49,548 nucleotides of DNA from an uncultured Desulfobacteraceae bacterium (GCA_913041495.1 CAJWHT010000018.1:1-49548); one strand, 5' to 3'. Shown: positions 26,050 to 34,695, counted from the first letter of the stretch. Notes: a model not told the origin generated them from the letters alone. Numbers and translations are program-made.

Positions 26050-28443
26050 TTATTTAAATACCACCTTGTACACGTCCTTATAGGTTTTGGCAAAGTGGAA
26101 GTCGATGCCCTCCTTGATGTGATCAGGCAATTTCTTGAATGCGCTGGAGCAGCCGTCCGGAAGGATAATTTCCTTGATCCCGACCCTTCTTGCGGCAATG
26201 ATCTTTTCCTTGATGCCCCCCACCGGCAGGACTTCTCCTGTCAGGGTCACCTCACCGGTCATGGCCAGGGGCCGGTCGATAGCACGCCCCGAAGCCAGTG
26301 ACACCAGGGCCGTCGTCATGGTGATCCCGGCACTGGGACCGTCTTTGGGGGTGGCGCCTTCCGGCACGTGAAGATGAAGGAAAGTGTTGTCAAAGTAATC
26401 TTCTTCAACCCCGTAGGCCTTGGCATTTGACCGGACGTGGGAATGGGCGATGGCCGCGGACTCCTGCATGATGTCACCCAGCTTGCCCGTCAGTTTGAAC
26501 CCGGAATTTTTTCCGTGCACCCGGACCGCTTCAATGGGCAGGGTCGCCCCGCCCATCTGGGTCCAGGCAAGCCCGGTGACGATTCCCACACCTTTCATCT
26601 GCTTTTCAGCCTTGAACACCGGCGGCCCCAGAAGTTTTTCCAGGGATTTGATATTGATCCGGATCTTTTCCGTTCCCTCCTTGAGGATCTGGACAATACT
26701 CTTTCTGATGATCTTGTTCAGCAGTTTCTCAAGGTTCCTTACCCCGGCTTCCCGGGCATAGCCTTCCACCAGGTGGCGGATGGTGGGATCCGTGATGGTA
26801 ATGATGTTGGCGTTCAGCTTGTTGCGCCGCAGCAGCCTGGGCCACAGATGCTTTCTGGCGATCTCCACCTTTTCCTGGGTGATATAGCCGGAGAGGTTGA
26901 TCCGGTCCATTCTGTCCAGCAGCGGTCCCGGAATGGTATCCAGGGTGTTGGCCGTGCAGATAAAAAGGACCTTGGACAGATCGATTCTCAGATCCAGGTA
27001 ATGGTCCAAAAATTCCGAATTCTGTTCCGGATCAAGGACTTCAAGCAGGGCGGATGCGGGATCACCCTGGTAGGAGGCACCGATCTTATCGATCTCGTCC
27101 AGCATGACGACGGGATTGGCCACCTCAGTATCCTTCAGGGCCTGGACCAGCTTGCCGGGCAGCGCCCCCACATAAGTACGGCGGTGCCCCTTGATTTCCG
27201 CCTCATCTCTCATGCCCCCCAGGGAGAACCTGTAGAACTTGCGCCCCAGGGCCTCGGCAATACTCTTGCCTATGGAGGTTTTGCCCACACCCGGCGGGCC
27301 CACGAACAGGATGATGGAACCCGAGATATCCTTTTTATATACGCCAGCGGCAAAAAACTCGATGATCCGCTCCTTGACGTCGGTGAGGCCGGCGTGGTCC
27401 CGGTCCAGAATCTCTTCAGCCCGCTGGATGTCGATATTGTCTTCGGAAAATACCCCCCAGGGGAACGAGGTCACCCAGTCCAGGTAATTCCGGGTCACCC
27501 CGTACTCGGATGATCCCGTTTCCAGAACCGACAGCTTTTCAATCTCCTCGTCAAACCGCTTGACCACATGTTCGGGGGGATCTAGTTCGGCGAAACGCTC
27601 CTTGAATTTATCCACATCAGAGGTTTTATCGTCCTTTTGAATCCCCAGCTCTTTCTGGATGGCCTTGAGCTGCTCCTTGAGGAAAAACTTGCGTTTGTTT
27701 TCATCCACCTGGGTGTTGATGTCCTTCTGGATCTTTGTCTGGAGCTTGGCGATCTCGATTTCCTTTTGCAGAAGCATCATCACTTTTTTCATCCGCTCCA
27801 GGATGGACTCTTCTTCCAGGATGTCCTGGAGTTCGTCCCCGTTGGCCGTGGTAATGCCGGCGGCGAAATCGGTCAGCGGCGACGGCTGATCCGGGGAAAA
27901 CCGTCCCAGGTACTGCTTGAGGTCCTCGGAATACAGAGGGTTTAAAGAGAGCAACTGCTTGATGGCGGATATGATGGAAATGGCATAGGCCTTGACCTCA
28001 TCCTTTTTATCATCGGAGGACTCAAGATACTCCACCTGGACCACGAAGGGCGGTTTGTCCGAAAGGAACTTTTTGATCTTGAAGCGCTCAAGTCCCTGGG
28101 CGATGAACTGGAGGTGACCTTCCACATCGACGATGTTCAGCATCCGGACCACGCAGCCGATTTGCGGAAAATCCTCCTTGTACACGTATTTTCCCTTCAC
28201 CTCTTTCAGATAGGACAGCCCCAGAAGGTTGCGGGACTCTTTGGTGGCCTTCATCAGGGTTTCTTCCCAGCGCTGTTTGGAGACCATCAAGGGCTGGACC
28301 TGTGCAGGCAGATGGGGACGGCCGGTAATGGGCACCAGATACAGGATATTGGGTTTCTCACTCTGGGGGATCAGCTGGCCCTTGGCATTCTCTTCATCAT
28401 CTATCACGACTTCGGGTGTAATGGGTTTGCTTTCATCGCTCAT
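26050..28443 (-). CDS. lon: ATP-dependent protease La (Lon)
   Basis: A 797-residue LonA protease with all three parts: N-terminal substrate domain (about residues 25-215), AAA+ ATPase with Walker A GPPGVGKT at about 380 and Walker B VVMLDEIDKIG, then the protease domain with catalytic serine in KDGPSAGITM (about 702) and catalytic lysine in GGIKEKIIAARR (about 745). Full family length. It degrades misfolded and regulatory proteins in the cytoplasm. It lies alone behind a good promoter at 28504-28531. The ribosome site GAGGTG is present before the ATG. No heat-shock sigma or CIRCE-like element was recognised. Confidence 0.97.
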   Translation of the reverse strand: MSDESKPITPEVVIDDEENAKGQLIPQSEKPNILYLVPITGRPHLPAQVQPLMVSKQRWEETLMKATKESRNLLGLSYLKEVKGKYVYKEDFPQIGCVVRMLNIVDVEGHLQFIAQGLERFKIKKFLSDKPPFVVQVEYLESSDDKKDEVKAYAISIISAIKQLLSLNPLYSEDLKQYLGRFSPDQPSPLTDFAAGITTANGDELQDILEEESILERMKKVMMLLQKEIEIAKLQTKIQKDINTQVDENKRKFFLKEQLKAIQKELGIQKDDKTSDVDKFKERFAELDPPEHVVKRFDEEIEKLSVLETGSSEYGVTRNYLDWVTSFPWGVFSEDNIDIQRAEEILDRDHAGLTDVKERIIEFFAAGVYKKDISGSIILFVGPPGVGKTSIGKSIAEALGRKFYRFSLGGMRDEAEIKGHRRTYVGALPGKLVQALKDTEVANPVVMLDEIDKIGASYQGDPASALLEVLDPEQNSEFLDHYLDLRIDLSKVLFICTANTLDTIPGPLLDRMDRINLSGYITQEKVEIARKHLWPRLLRRNKLNANIITITDPTIRHLVEGYAREAGVRNLEKLLNKIIRKSIVQILKEGTEKIRINIKSLEKLLGPPVFKAEKQMKGVGIVTGLAWTQMGGATLPIEAVRVHGKNSGFKLTGKLGDIMQESAAIAHSHVRSNAKAYGVEEDYFDNTFLHLHVPEGATPKDGPSAGITMTTALVSLASGRAIDRPLAMTGEVTLTGEVLPVGGIKEKIIAARRVGIKEIILPDGCSSAFKKLPDHIKEGIDFHFAKTYKDVYKVVFK

Positions 28444-28503
28444 GGGTCACCTCAAATTTATCAAATTCAGATTGTCTGATACGTTGGATTGACACTTCTT
28501 CAT

Positions 28504-28531
28504 ACTATAATCAAAAATCCCGGGCTTACAA
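28504..28531 (-). promoter_or_regulatory. Candidate promoter of lon
   Basis: TTGTAA (28526-28531) and TATAGT (28504-28509) are 16 bases apart on the minus strand, about 60 bases before the lon start. Confidence 0.5.
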
Positions 28532-28578
28532 TACCTCGTCCCGTTTTAACCCGGTGTGAATATTTTTTTGTTGGTGCC

Positions 28579-28629
28579 CCATAAAAACAGCAAGATCCAT
28601 ACCATTGCCCTGAGGCAATGGTATGGATC
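28579..28629 (-). terminator. Terminator of the feo operon
   Basis: A perfect 16-bp stem, GATCCATACCATTGCC at 28594-28609 pairing with its complement at 28614-28629 around CTGA, followed on the minus strand within a few bases by TTTTT. It lies 47 bases after the last feo gene. Confidence 0.75.
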
Positions 28630-28675
28630 CGCGTTTGATATGAATCCGGTCTATCTTAAGATCGGAGGTGTATTT

Positions 28676-28855
28676 TTATTTACAGATGAACTCCTTTTGC
28701 TCATCACATCCGTCATCGGTTCTTGAGGCGCAGCCACTGCAGTTTGAGGCACTGCCGCAGCCGCATTCTCCCTTGCCTTTGTACATCCTTACAAAACTTC
28801 TGACGGTGAATGCCAGTGCGGCGGCAACGATCAGGCCCACAAGTAAATTTTCCAT
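28676..28855 (-). CDS. FeoB-associated Cys-rich membrane protein
   Basis: A 59-residue protein with AAGGAG before its ATG. One N-terminal membrane helix (about residues 3-20) is followed by a basic stretch and then a Cys-rich cytoplasmic tail with CGCG, NCSGC, DGC and a C-terminal ICK. This is the standard shape of the FeoB-associated Cys-rich protein that replaces FeoC in many bacteria. It starts 23 bases after feoB. A role in iron or iron-sulfur sensing or in stabilising FeoB is suggested for the family but is not proven. Confidence 0.87.
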   Translation of the reverse strand: MENLLVGLIVAAALAFTVRSFVRMYKGKGECGCGSASNCSGCASRTDDGCDEQKEFICK

Positions 28856-28878
28856 GGATAGCGTCTCCTTGTACCGGA

Positions 28879-31083
28879 TTAAAGGATGAGTTTGCCCGCC
28901 TGGTACACGGCCACAGAGAGACCGAATGCCAGTGCGGTGTTGAAAACCACGGAGAATCCCGCCCATTTCCAGGACCCTGTCTCCCTGGCGATACATACCA
29001 CGGTGACAAAGCAGGGGGCATAGAAAATGGTGAATATCATGAGAGAAAAGGCCGTCAGGGGGCTCCACCCGGGTGCGGATTGCAGTCTCTGGGCCAGAGA
29101 GGTATTTTCCTCAGGATCCACCTCACCCAGGGAGTAGGCAGTCCCCAGGGTGGACACCACGACTTCCTTGGCAGCGAAACCGCCCACCAGGGCGATATTG
29201 GTCCGCCAGTCAAACCCGGCCAGGCGTGAAATGCCCTCCAGTGCCACACCGATACGGCCGGCAACAGAATTCTTCAAGGCAGCCTGGGCCTCTTCCCCGT
29301 CGATGAGAAGCAGGTCCTCTTTCACGGCCAGGGCAGCTTCGGAAAGCCCGTCATCACCTTCTGCCGCACTGATCTCATTCAATAGGGCCGGTGAGACATT
29401 ATCCGTCACGGCGGACCGTTTTGCCTCAAACTGAGTCAGTGTTGTATCATCCAGGCCGGGAAAGGTCATCATGGCCCAGAGCACAATGGAAATCCCCAGA
29501 ATCACGGTGCCGGCCTTTTTCATATACTGCCAGGTCCGCTCCCAGGTATGAATCAGAAGGCCTTTAATGGTGGGCAGACGATACGGGGGCAGTTCCATGA
29601 CAAAAGGCGTGGCCTCTCCTTTGATCACGGTGGACCGAAGCAGACGGGCCACCAGAAGGGCACCGATCCAGGAAATCAGTGTCAGGATCAGCATCACCCT
29701 GGCCTGGTTCTCGGCAAAGAAAGCCGCCACCAGCAGGGCGTATACCGGCAGCTTGGCCCCACAGTTCATAAAAGGTACCGTCAGCAGCGTGGCCAGACGC
29801 TCCTTGGGGGATTTCAGGGTTCTGGCGGCCATAACCCCGGGCACGGCGCAGCCGCCGGCGATGCCGCCGGAAACGATGAACGCCATCACCGAAGAGCCGT
29901 GAAGACCGAACAACCGGAACACCCGGTCCAGCATAAAGGCCATCCTGGCCAGGTAACCGGAGTCCTCCAGAAAAGAGATGCCTAAAAACATGAACATGAT
30001 CAGCGGAACAAAACCAAGTACGCCACCGACCCCGTCAACGATCCCGGAGATTATCAGCGACTTCAAAAGGCCCTCGGGCAAGGCGGCTTCGGCCATACCG
30101 CCGATCCATCCGAACAACCCTTCAAGCCATTCTGTGGGCAGCACGCTGTAGGTGAAGGTAAAGTTGTACAATCCCATGAGGACCCCCACCATGATGATGG
30201 GTCCAAGGAAGCGGTTGGTAAGTACTTTGTCAATTTTATCGGACTGCTGAAGCCGGTTCCGATCTTCAGCATACCGGACCACGTTCTGCTTGAGCACACC
30301 GCTGATAAACCCGTAGCGTTGATCGGCGATCATTCCTTCCGGATGGGCGTCCTGGGTGGCGGCCAGATGGCTGGTGAGCCGCTGGACAATACCGGCCAGT
30401 CTCGTGGCCACCTCTTTATTTTCTTCCGCTCCCAGTTCAAGGATCTGCTTGTCGTTTTCCAGGTATTTTAAGGCCACCCAGCGGGCCGGGTAGGTTTTGG
30501 TAAGAAAACCTGCTGCCTTGATTTCAGCTTCCATTTCGTCCAGGGCGGTATCGATATCCAACCCATAGGAGATCTTCAGGGCACGGTTCCCCTGTTTTGC
30601 CCTTGCGGCGACTGTTTCCAGCAGCTCTTTTTTGCCCTGGCCGGTTCTGGCCACCGTGGGCACCACCGGCACGCCGAGCAGTTCGGACAACCTGTCAATA
30701 TTAATGTCAATGCCCCGTTTTTTTGCCACATCCATCATATTCAGGGCAATGCAGACCGGGATGCCCATTTCCATGAACTGAACGGAAAGATAGAGGTTTC
30801 GCTCCAGGTTGGAGGCGTCCACAATGTTAACGATCATGGCAGGCCGTTCGTTCACCAGAAAATCCCGGGCCACCACCTCCTCCAGGGAATAGGCGGTGAG
30901 GGAATAGGTGCCCGGCAGATCAACAATATCAAAGGCGCCGGTATCGGTGATGCAGGTCCCCTGCTTCTTTTCAACCGTCACACCGGGGTAATTGCCCACG
31001 TGCTGGCGGGCGCCGGTGAGTTCATTAAAGAGGGTGGTCTTTCCGGAGTTGGGATTGCCGGCCAAAGCGATTGCTGTGCTCAT
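28879..31083 (-). CDS. feoB: Ferrous iron transporter FeoB
   Basis: A 734-residue protein: N-terminal G-protein domain with GNPNSGKTT (residues 9-17), GNYPGVTVEKK switch I, DLPGTYSL switch II and NMMD; a helical GDI-like domain; and a C-terminal membrane part with two Gate-type repeats, including CAVPGVMAARTL and MNCGAKLPVYALL. These cysteine-containing segments are conserved in FeoB. It imports Fe(II) across the inner membrane. It lies 5 bases after feoA and before the Cys-rich protein. A promoter with overlapping inverted repeats precedes feoA. Confidence 0.97.
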   Translation of the reverse strand: MSTAIALAGNPNSGKTTLFNELTGARQHVGNYPGVTVEKKQGTCITDTGAFDIVDLPGTYSLTAYSLEEVVARDFLVNERPAMIVNIVDASNLERNLYLSVQFMEMGIPVCIALNMMDVAKKRGIDINIDRLSELLGVPVVPTVARTGQGKKELLETVAARAKQGNRALKISYGLDIDTALDEMEAEIKAAGFLTKTYPARWVALKYLENDKQILELGAEENKEVATRLAGIVQRLTSHLAATQDAHPEGMIADQRYGFISGVLKQNVVRYAEDRNRLQQSDKIDKVLTNRFLGPIIMVGVLMGLYNFTFTYSVLPTEWLEGLFGWIGGMAEAALPEGLLKSLIISGIVDGVGGVLGFVPLIMFMFLGISFLEDSGYLARMAFMLDRVFRLFGLHGSSVMAFIVSGGIAGGCAVPGVMAARTLKSPKERLATLLTVPFMNCGAKLPVYALLVAAFFAENQARVMLILTLISWIGALLVARLLRSTVIKGEATPFVMELPPYRLPTIKGLLIHTWERTWQYMKKAGTVILGISIVLWAMMTFPGLDDTTLTQFEAKRSAVTDNVSPALLNEISAAEGDDGLSEAALAVKEDLLLIDGEEAQAALKNSVAGRIGVALEGISRLAGFDWRTNIALVGGFAAKEVVVSTLGTAYSLGEVDPEENTSLAQRLQSAPGWSPLTAFSLMIFTIFYAPCFVTVVCIARETGSWKWAGFSVVFNTALAFGLSVAVYQAGKLIL

Positions 31084-31088
31084 ATTTT

Positions 31089-31331
31089 TTACCTTTCCTG
31101 GCTGACTTCAACTTGAATGTGATCGGCTTCATTGTTTCGAAGCGTTAATGTAAAGCCCATAATCCTCAAGGATACCGGATCATAAAGCGGGGCCCTGCCC
31201 TGCACCTTGATTTCCTTGCCGGGCACGAGGCCCATATCCCGAATTCTGCGTCCCAACTCACCGTCTGCCTTAACCGATGCAATGGTGCCGGTCTGGTCTA
31301 CCTGCATCTGTCTTAAGTTGATTTTCACCAC
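31089..31331 (-). CDS. feoA: FeoA-family ferrous iron transport protein
   Basis: An 80-residue SH3-like protein starting with GTG (31331), with GGAGG six bases upstream; a second GTG follows at once. The pattern RIRDMGLVPGKEIKVQGRAPLYDPVSLRIMG is typical of FeoA, including the leading glycine-leucine-proline-glycine turn and the LRIMGF strand. FeoA proteins work with FeoB in Fe(II) uptake. First gene of the feo operon, next to a divergent DtxR-type regulator that probably controls it. Confidence 0.93.
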   Translation of the reverse strand: MVKINLRQMQVDQTGTIASVKADGELGRRIRDMGLVPGKEIKVQGRAPLYDPVSLRIMGFTLTLRNNEADHIQVEVSQER

Positions 31332-31404
31332 TGTTTTCCTCCATCGTTTTTCCGGCTCAGGGTTTGCCCAAGCAATGCGGGTTATTTACATGATAAATTG
31401 TAAT

Positions 31405-31441
31405 TTCTAAAGTTCGAAGTTTTATAAACCTAACTTTAGAA
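31405..31441. repeat. Inverted repeat overlapping the feoA promoter
   Basis: TTCTAAAGTT (31405-31414) and its exact complement AACTTTAGAA (31432-31441) flank a 17-base spacer that contains the feoA -10 box and further AAGTT half-sites. Placement over the promoter fits an iron-regulator operator, most simply for the divergent DtxR-type protein. Confidence 0.5.
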
Positions 31442-31449
31442 TGAGTCAA
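31421..31449 (-). promoter_or_regulatory. Promoter of the feoA operon
   Basis: TTGACT (31444-31449) and TATAAA (31421-31426) are 17 bases apart on the minus strand, with the inverted repeat 31405-31441 covering the -10 box and spacer. Confidence 0.6.
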
Positions 31450-31482
31450 TCATTTTTTTCAAGACAGCACAAAAATAATAAA

Positions 31483-31509
31483 TTGACTTACTAATTAATC
31501 AGGTATAAA
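31483..31509 (+). promoter_or_regulatory. Candidate promoter of the DtxR-family gene
   Basis: TTGACT (31483-31488) is followed after a short 15-base spacer by TATAAA (31504-31509); the surrounding TAATTAA-rich stretch is also partly symmetrical. About 30 bases before the start codon. Confidence 0.4.
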
Positions 31510-31539
31510 AAAGCGCTATACATTTAATGGAGATTAGTG

Positions 31540-31929
31540 ATGACAAAAGAACTTGCCCTGTCCGAAAGCCTGGAAGACTACCTTGAAACCATACTGGAAC
31601 TTCAGACCACCAACACCGTGGCACGGTCCAAGGATATCGCGGAAAAGCTGGATATCAAGCGCGGCTCTGTCACCGGTATGCTCAAAAAACTGGCAGCCCA
31701 GGAACTGATCAATTACGAACCATACGGCTACGTGACCCTGACTCCGAAAGGGGAGAAAATCGCCAAGGAGATCGAAGGCCGCCATATCGTCTTCAAAGAT
31801 TTTTTGCAAACCCATATCGGTGTGGATGAAGAAACCGCCGACCAGACGGCCTGCCGCATAGAGCATGCCATGGATGCAGCCACCTTTAAAAAATTCAAGG
31901 CGTTCATCAACGGGCTGGACAAGGCCTGA
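31540..31929 (+). CDS. DtxR-family metal-dependent transcriptional repressor
   Basis: A 129-residue regulator, read from ATG at 31540 with GGAG at good spacing (a GTG one codon earlier is equally open). The N-terminal winged helix reads ESLEDYLETILEL, then ARSKDIAEKLDIKRGSVTGMLKKLAAQELI, typical of DtxR/MntR/IdeR. The dimerisation and metal domain keeps the histidine and the ETADQTACRIEHAMD segment. It lacks a C-terminal SH3 domain, as in short MntR- and TroR-like members. Divergent from feoABC, so it probably represses ferrous iron uptake when metal is sufficient. Whether iron or manganese is the effector cannot be decided from sequence. Confidence 0.93.
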   Translation: MTKELALSESLEDYLETILELQTTNTVARSKDIAEKLDIKRGSVTGMLKKLAAQELINYEPYGYVTLTPKGEKIAKEIEGRHIVFKDFLQTHIGVDEETADQTACRIEHAMDAATFKKFKAFINGLDKA

Positions 31930-31948
31930 TAAGCAGTATTAAAAATTT

Positions 31949-31984
31949 ATCCCCGCACAGGTATGCCGGTGCGGGGATTTTTTT
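31949..31984 (+). terminator. Intrinsic terminator
   Basis: ATCCCCGCAC (31949-31958) pairs with GTGCGGGGAT (31969-31978) followed by a T run. It lies between the convergent DtxR-type gene and the P-type ATPase gene; an A run before it suggests use in both directions. Confidence 0.85.
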
Positions 31985-31990
31985 CGTGGT

Positions 31991-33826
31991 TCAATCCTCC
32001 TTGTGAAACCGGATGGAGGCGGCCAGGGCAACCACCAGGATGGAGCCGATATTGTGGGTGACGGCCCCCATCACCGGTGTCAGCCATCCCAGAGCGCCCG
32101 CCCCAACGGCAAGAAAATTAATCAGAAAACTCAAGGCAATGTTTATCCGGATCAACCGGGACATGGTCCGGCTCAGGCGAATGAGAAACGGAAGCTGGGA
32201 AAGCGTATCGTTCATCAGGACCACATCGGCTGTCTCCAGCGCCACTTCCGCCCCTTTGAAGCCCATGGCAATTCCGGTATCCGCAGCCTTCAAGGAAGGA
32301 GCATCGTTTACCCCGTCCCCCACATAAACCACACCGGTGGTGCCAAACTCTGACAGCCGCGCAAGTTTTTCTTCAGGACGCTGCCCGGCAAAATACCTGC
32401 GTATCCCTACGGATTCCGCCACCTGTTTTACAGCCGCTTCCCGGTCCCCGGAAATCATGGCCACATCCGGGCCTTCCCCCCGGATGCCCCGGATCCCCTT
32501 TGAGGCTTCCGGCCTCGGTTGGTCCGCCAGGCAGATGACTGCGGCATGGTTCCCGTCCATGTGGACATCCACCAGGGTATCGCTGCGGTCCGGCCTGCCG
32601 GTGCTGGTTTTAATCTCCACCCGGCGGCCTTCCACCATCCCGCTGATACCGATACCGGGTTCGGATTCAATCCCTGTGGCATCATCAATGGCAAGCCCTC
32701 TGTCTTCCGCACAGGCGACAATGGCCAGGGCCAGGGGGTGCAGGCTTTTGCGTTCCACAGCGGCGGCCAGGGCCAATACCTCATCGGCATCCACTCCGTC
32801 CGCCGGTATAATTTCAGTGACCACGGGCTGCCCTGTGGTAATGGTACCGGTTTTGTCGAAGCAGAACAGCGTTGCCCCGGCAATATTCTCCAGATACTGC
32901 CCCCCCTTGACCAAAATGCCGGATCTGGCGGCCCGCCCCACCGCAGCCACCGTGGTAACCGGCCCTGCCAGAAGGAATGAACAGGGGCAGCCCACGATCA
33001 GCACTGTAATCGCACGGTTGATATCCCCGGTCACAAGATAGGTGATCAGGCCGGCCGAAAGAATCACCGGGGTGAACCAGGCCGCATACCGGTCAACGAT
33101 CCGTGCCCCCTTTGTCTGTGACTGCTCCGCCCCCTGGACCAGGGTGATGATTTTACCGATGGCGGCATCCTTACCCACTTTCACCGCCTGGATTTTAATA
33201 TAGCCTTCGGCACAGGCCGTACCGGCAAAGACCTCGTCTCCGGCCTCCTTTTTCACCGGCAGGGGTTCACCGGTGAGGCTGGCTTCCTGGACCGCCGCCC
33301 TGCCCTCAAGAACAACGCCGTCCGCAGCAATCACCTCCCCCTCCCGGACGGGCAGCACATCTCCGGGGCGGATTTTTTCAACCGGCAGCTCAACGGCCTT
33401 TCCGCCCCGCTCCACCAGTGCTGTTTTCGGCGTGACTTCCACCAGCTTTTTAATGGCATCCCTGGCACTGTCGCTCACCGCTTCTTCCACGAGGGCACCG
33501 AAAACCATGATGGCGGACACCACCGCCGCCTCCAGGAAATTTCCGTTCAACACACAGGCGATAATGGCGATACTCACCAGTTCATCCACATTCACCTCAC
33601 GGGCAATCAATCCTTTCACGGCTTCCACGACAATGGGAAATCCGTTCACCGCCACAGACACCAGAAGAATGACTTGGGTAAGAGATATTCCTGCCACAGG
33701 AGAGATATCCAAAGCGTGAATCATCATGGCCACCGGTATCAGGGCGGCACCGCCCGCCAGTTTGAAAAAGTCTTCCTGGTTGAAAATCTCCTGGTACACG
33801 TTGAGTTTTGCATATCTGCCGATCAT
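31991..33826 (-). CDS. P1B-type heavy-metal-translocating ATPase
   Basis: A 611-residue P-type ATPase without an N-terminal metal-binding domain. Motifs in order: TGEPLPV in the actuator, membrane CPC metal site in VGCPCSFLLAGP (about residue 280), phosphorylated aspartate in DKTGTIT (about 324), HPLALA nucleotide-binding motif, and GDGVNDAPSLKAADTGIAMG. The last helix has GAVTHNIGSILVV, a histidine-asparagine pattern seen in some P1B subgroups rather than the classic copper or zinc ones, so substrate (zinc, manganese, iron or other) is open. It exports metal from the cytoplasm. It is transcribed divergently from a MarR-type gene with repeated dyads between, so that regulator probably controls it. 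Confidence 0.92.
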   Translation of the reverse strand: MIGRYAKLNVYQEIFNQEDFFKLAGGAALIPVAMMIHALDISPVAGISLTQVILLVSVAVNGFPIVVEAVKGLIAREVNVDELVSIAIIACVLNGNFLEAAVVSAIMVFGALVEEAVSDSARDAIKKLVEVTPKTALVERGGKAVELPVEKIRPGDVLPVREGEVIAADGVVLEGRAAVQEASLTGEPLPVKKEAGDEVFAGTACAEGYIKIQAVKVGKDAAIGKIITLVQGAEQSQTKGARIVDRYAAWFTPVILSAGLITYLVTGDINRAITVLIVGCPCSFLLAGPVTTVAAVGRAARSGILVKGGQYLENIAGATLFCFDKTGTITTGQPVVTEIIPADGVDADEVLALAAAVERKSLHPLALAIVACAEDRGLAIDDATGIESEPGIGISGMVEGRRVEIKTSTGRPDRSDTLVDVHMDGNHAAVICLADQPRPEASKGIRGIRGEGPDVAMISGDREAAVKQVAESVGIRRYFAGQRPEEKLARLSEFGTTGVVYVGDGVNDAPSLKAADTGIAMGFKGAEVALETADVVLMNDTLSQLPFLIRLSRTMSRLIRINIALSFLINFLAVGAGALGWLTPVMGAVTHNIGSILVVALAASIRFHKED

Positions 33827-33845
33827 TACTCTATTTCCCTTTTTG

Positions 33846-33917
33846 TTTGACTATCAAAATACTCGAAGGGCAATATAAAGAACACTGCTTTGATTGTCAA
33901 CAAGTTTGAGGATCAAA
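33846..33917. promoter_or_regulatory. Three TTTGA-N3-TCAA dyads between the ATPase and MarR genes
   Basis: Copies at 33846-33858 (TTTGA CTA TCAAA), 33889-33901 (TTTGA TTG TCAAC) and 33905-33917 (TTTGA GGA TCAAA). The last extends to a perfect 8+3+8 repeat (33902-33920, half-site AAGTTTGA). The shared half-site and position between divergent genes suggest operators for the MarR-type regulator. Confidence 0.6.
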
Positions 33918-33988
33918 CTTATTTCAATTGTGGAATTCGGTCTCTTTATGATAGGGTTGCCCGCAAACGAGCCAAAGGAACTTAAACT

Positions 33989-34402
33989 ATGGATATCCAG
34001 CATCTGTCAAAACTCATTGTGGAATTCTTCGAGAAACTGGCCTCCTGGGAGGACTCGGTGGTCAGGGACTCCGGCCTCACCACGGCCCAGGCCCATGCCG
34101 TGGAAATCGTGGGCCACTCAGGCCCCGTCAAGATGAAAGATCTTGCCCAGAAAATAGGCGTGACCACCGGCACCCTGACCGTGGCAGTGGACCGCCTGGA
34201 AAAAAAAGGCCTGATGCGGAGAAAACCCCATGAAACAGACCGGCGTTCCTACCTCATCGAATTGACGCCGGCAGGTGAGGCCGTGTTTGAAGAGCACCAC
34301 AACTTTCACATCCGGATGACCCAGGAGATCGTGGCCGGCCTGACGCCCGAAGAGCAGGACGAATTCTCACGTATTATAGAAAAGGTGCTTGCCCGGATCT
34401 AA
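33989..34402 (+). CDS. MarR-family transcriptional regulator
   Basis: A 137-residue winged-helix regulator with AAAGGAAC upstream. Core: TTAQAHAVEIVGHSGPVKMKDLAQKIGVTTGTLTVAVDRLEKKGLMRRKPHETDRRSYLIELTPAG, the classic MarR DNA-binding helices and wing with the DRR motif. Length and helical ends fit the family. It faces away from the P1B ATPase, across three TTTGA-N3-TCAA dyads, and probably represses itself and the ATPase. A related, less perfect half-site set overlaps the next promoter at 34434. The ligand is unknown. Confidence 0.93.
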   Translation: MDIQHLSKLIVEFFEKLASWEDSVVRDSGLTTAQAHAVEIVGHSGPVKMKDLAQKIGVTTGTLTVAVDRLEKKGLMRRKPHETDRRSYLIELTPAGEAVFEEHHNFHIRMTQEIVAGLTPEEQDEFSRIIEKVLARI

Positions 34403-34433
34403 GTATTTTTTCATCCCGCCTTTAACTTTTCTC

Positions 34434-34462
34434 TTGACCGTCCAAAAAGTTTGGTATATCTA
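34434..34462 (+). promoter_or_regulatory. Promoter of the Com-like gene with overlapping dyad
   Basis: TTGACC (34434-34439) and TATCTA (34457-34462) are 17 bases apart. An imperfect repeat AAGTTTGGT / ACCAAAACTT spans about 34447-34474 and overlaps the -10 box; its half-site resembles the AAGTTTGA of the MarR-gene dyads. Confidence 0.45.
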
Positions 34463-34503
34463 ACACCAAAACTTAAAACACACTTTAAAAGAACAAGCTG
34501 CAA

Positions 34504-34695
34504 ATGATTGCCCACACCTTAAGATCACACACAGAAAAAACAGGTACCATGCCGCAACTATCCGGCCAAATCAGGTGTTGCTGCGGCAAGTTGCTGGCAA
34601 AACAGGTGGGAGACCACATTGTCATCCGCTGCACCCGATGTAAACAGGAAACAAAAATACACCTGACAAAGGACGGCCCAATACCAGATACGTAA
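34504..34695 (+). CDS. Com-like zinc-finger protein (small)
   Basis: A 63-residue ORF, or 48 residues if the ATG at 34549 is used. The central part reads IRCCCGKLLAKQ then IRCTRCKQE, a CxCG...CxxC arrangement like that of the Mu Com family of small zinc-finger translational regulators, which also occur as isolated host genes. No phage genes are nearby. It lies between its own promoter and a strong terminator, so it is transcribed separately from the porin. Function here is unknown; RNA binding is a family-based guess. Ribosome sites before both possible starts are weak. Confidence 0.6.
   Translation: MIAHTLRSHTEKTGTMPQLSGQIRCCCGKLLAKQVGDHIVIRCTRCKQETKIHLTKDGPIPDT

Noticed and set aside
26437-27513. 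Long plus-strand open frame opposite lon
   Set aside because: Antisense shadow of lon; no family pattern, no ribosome site.
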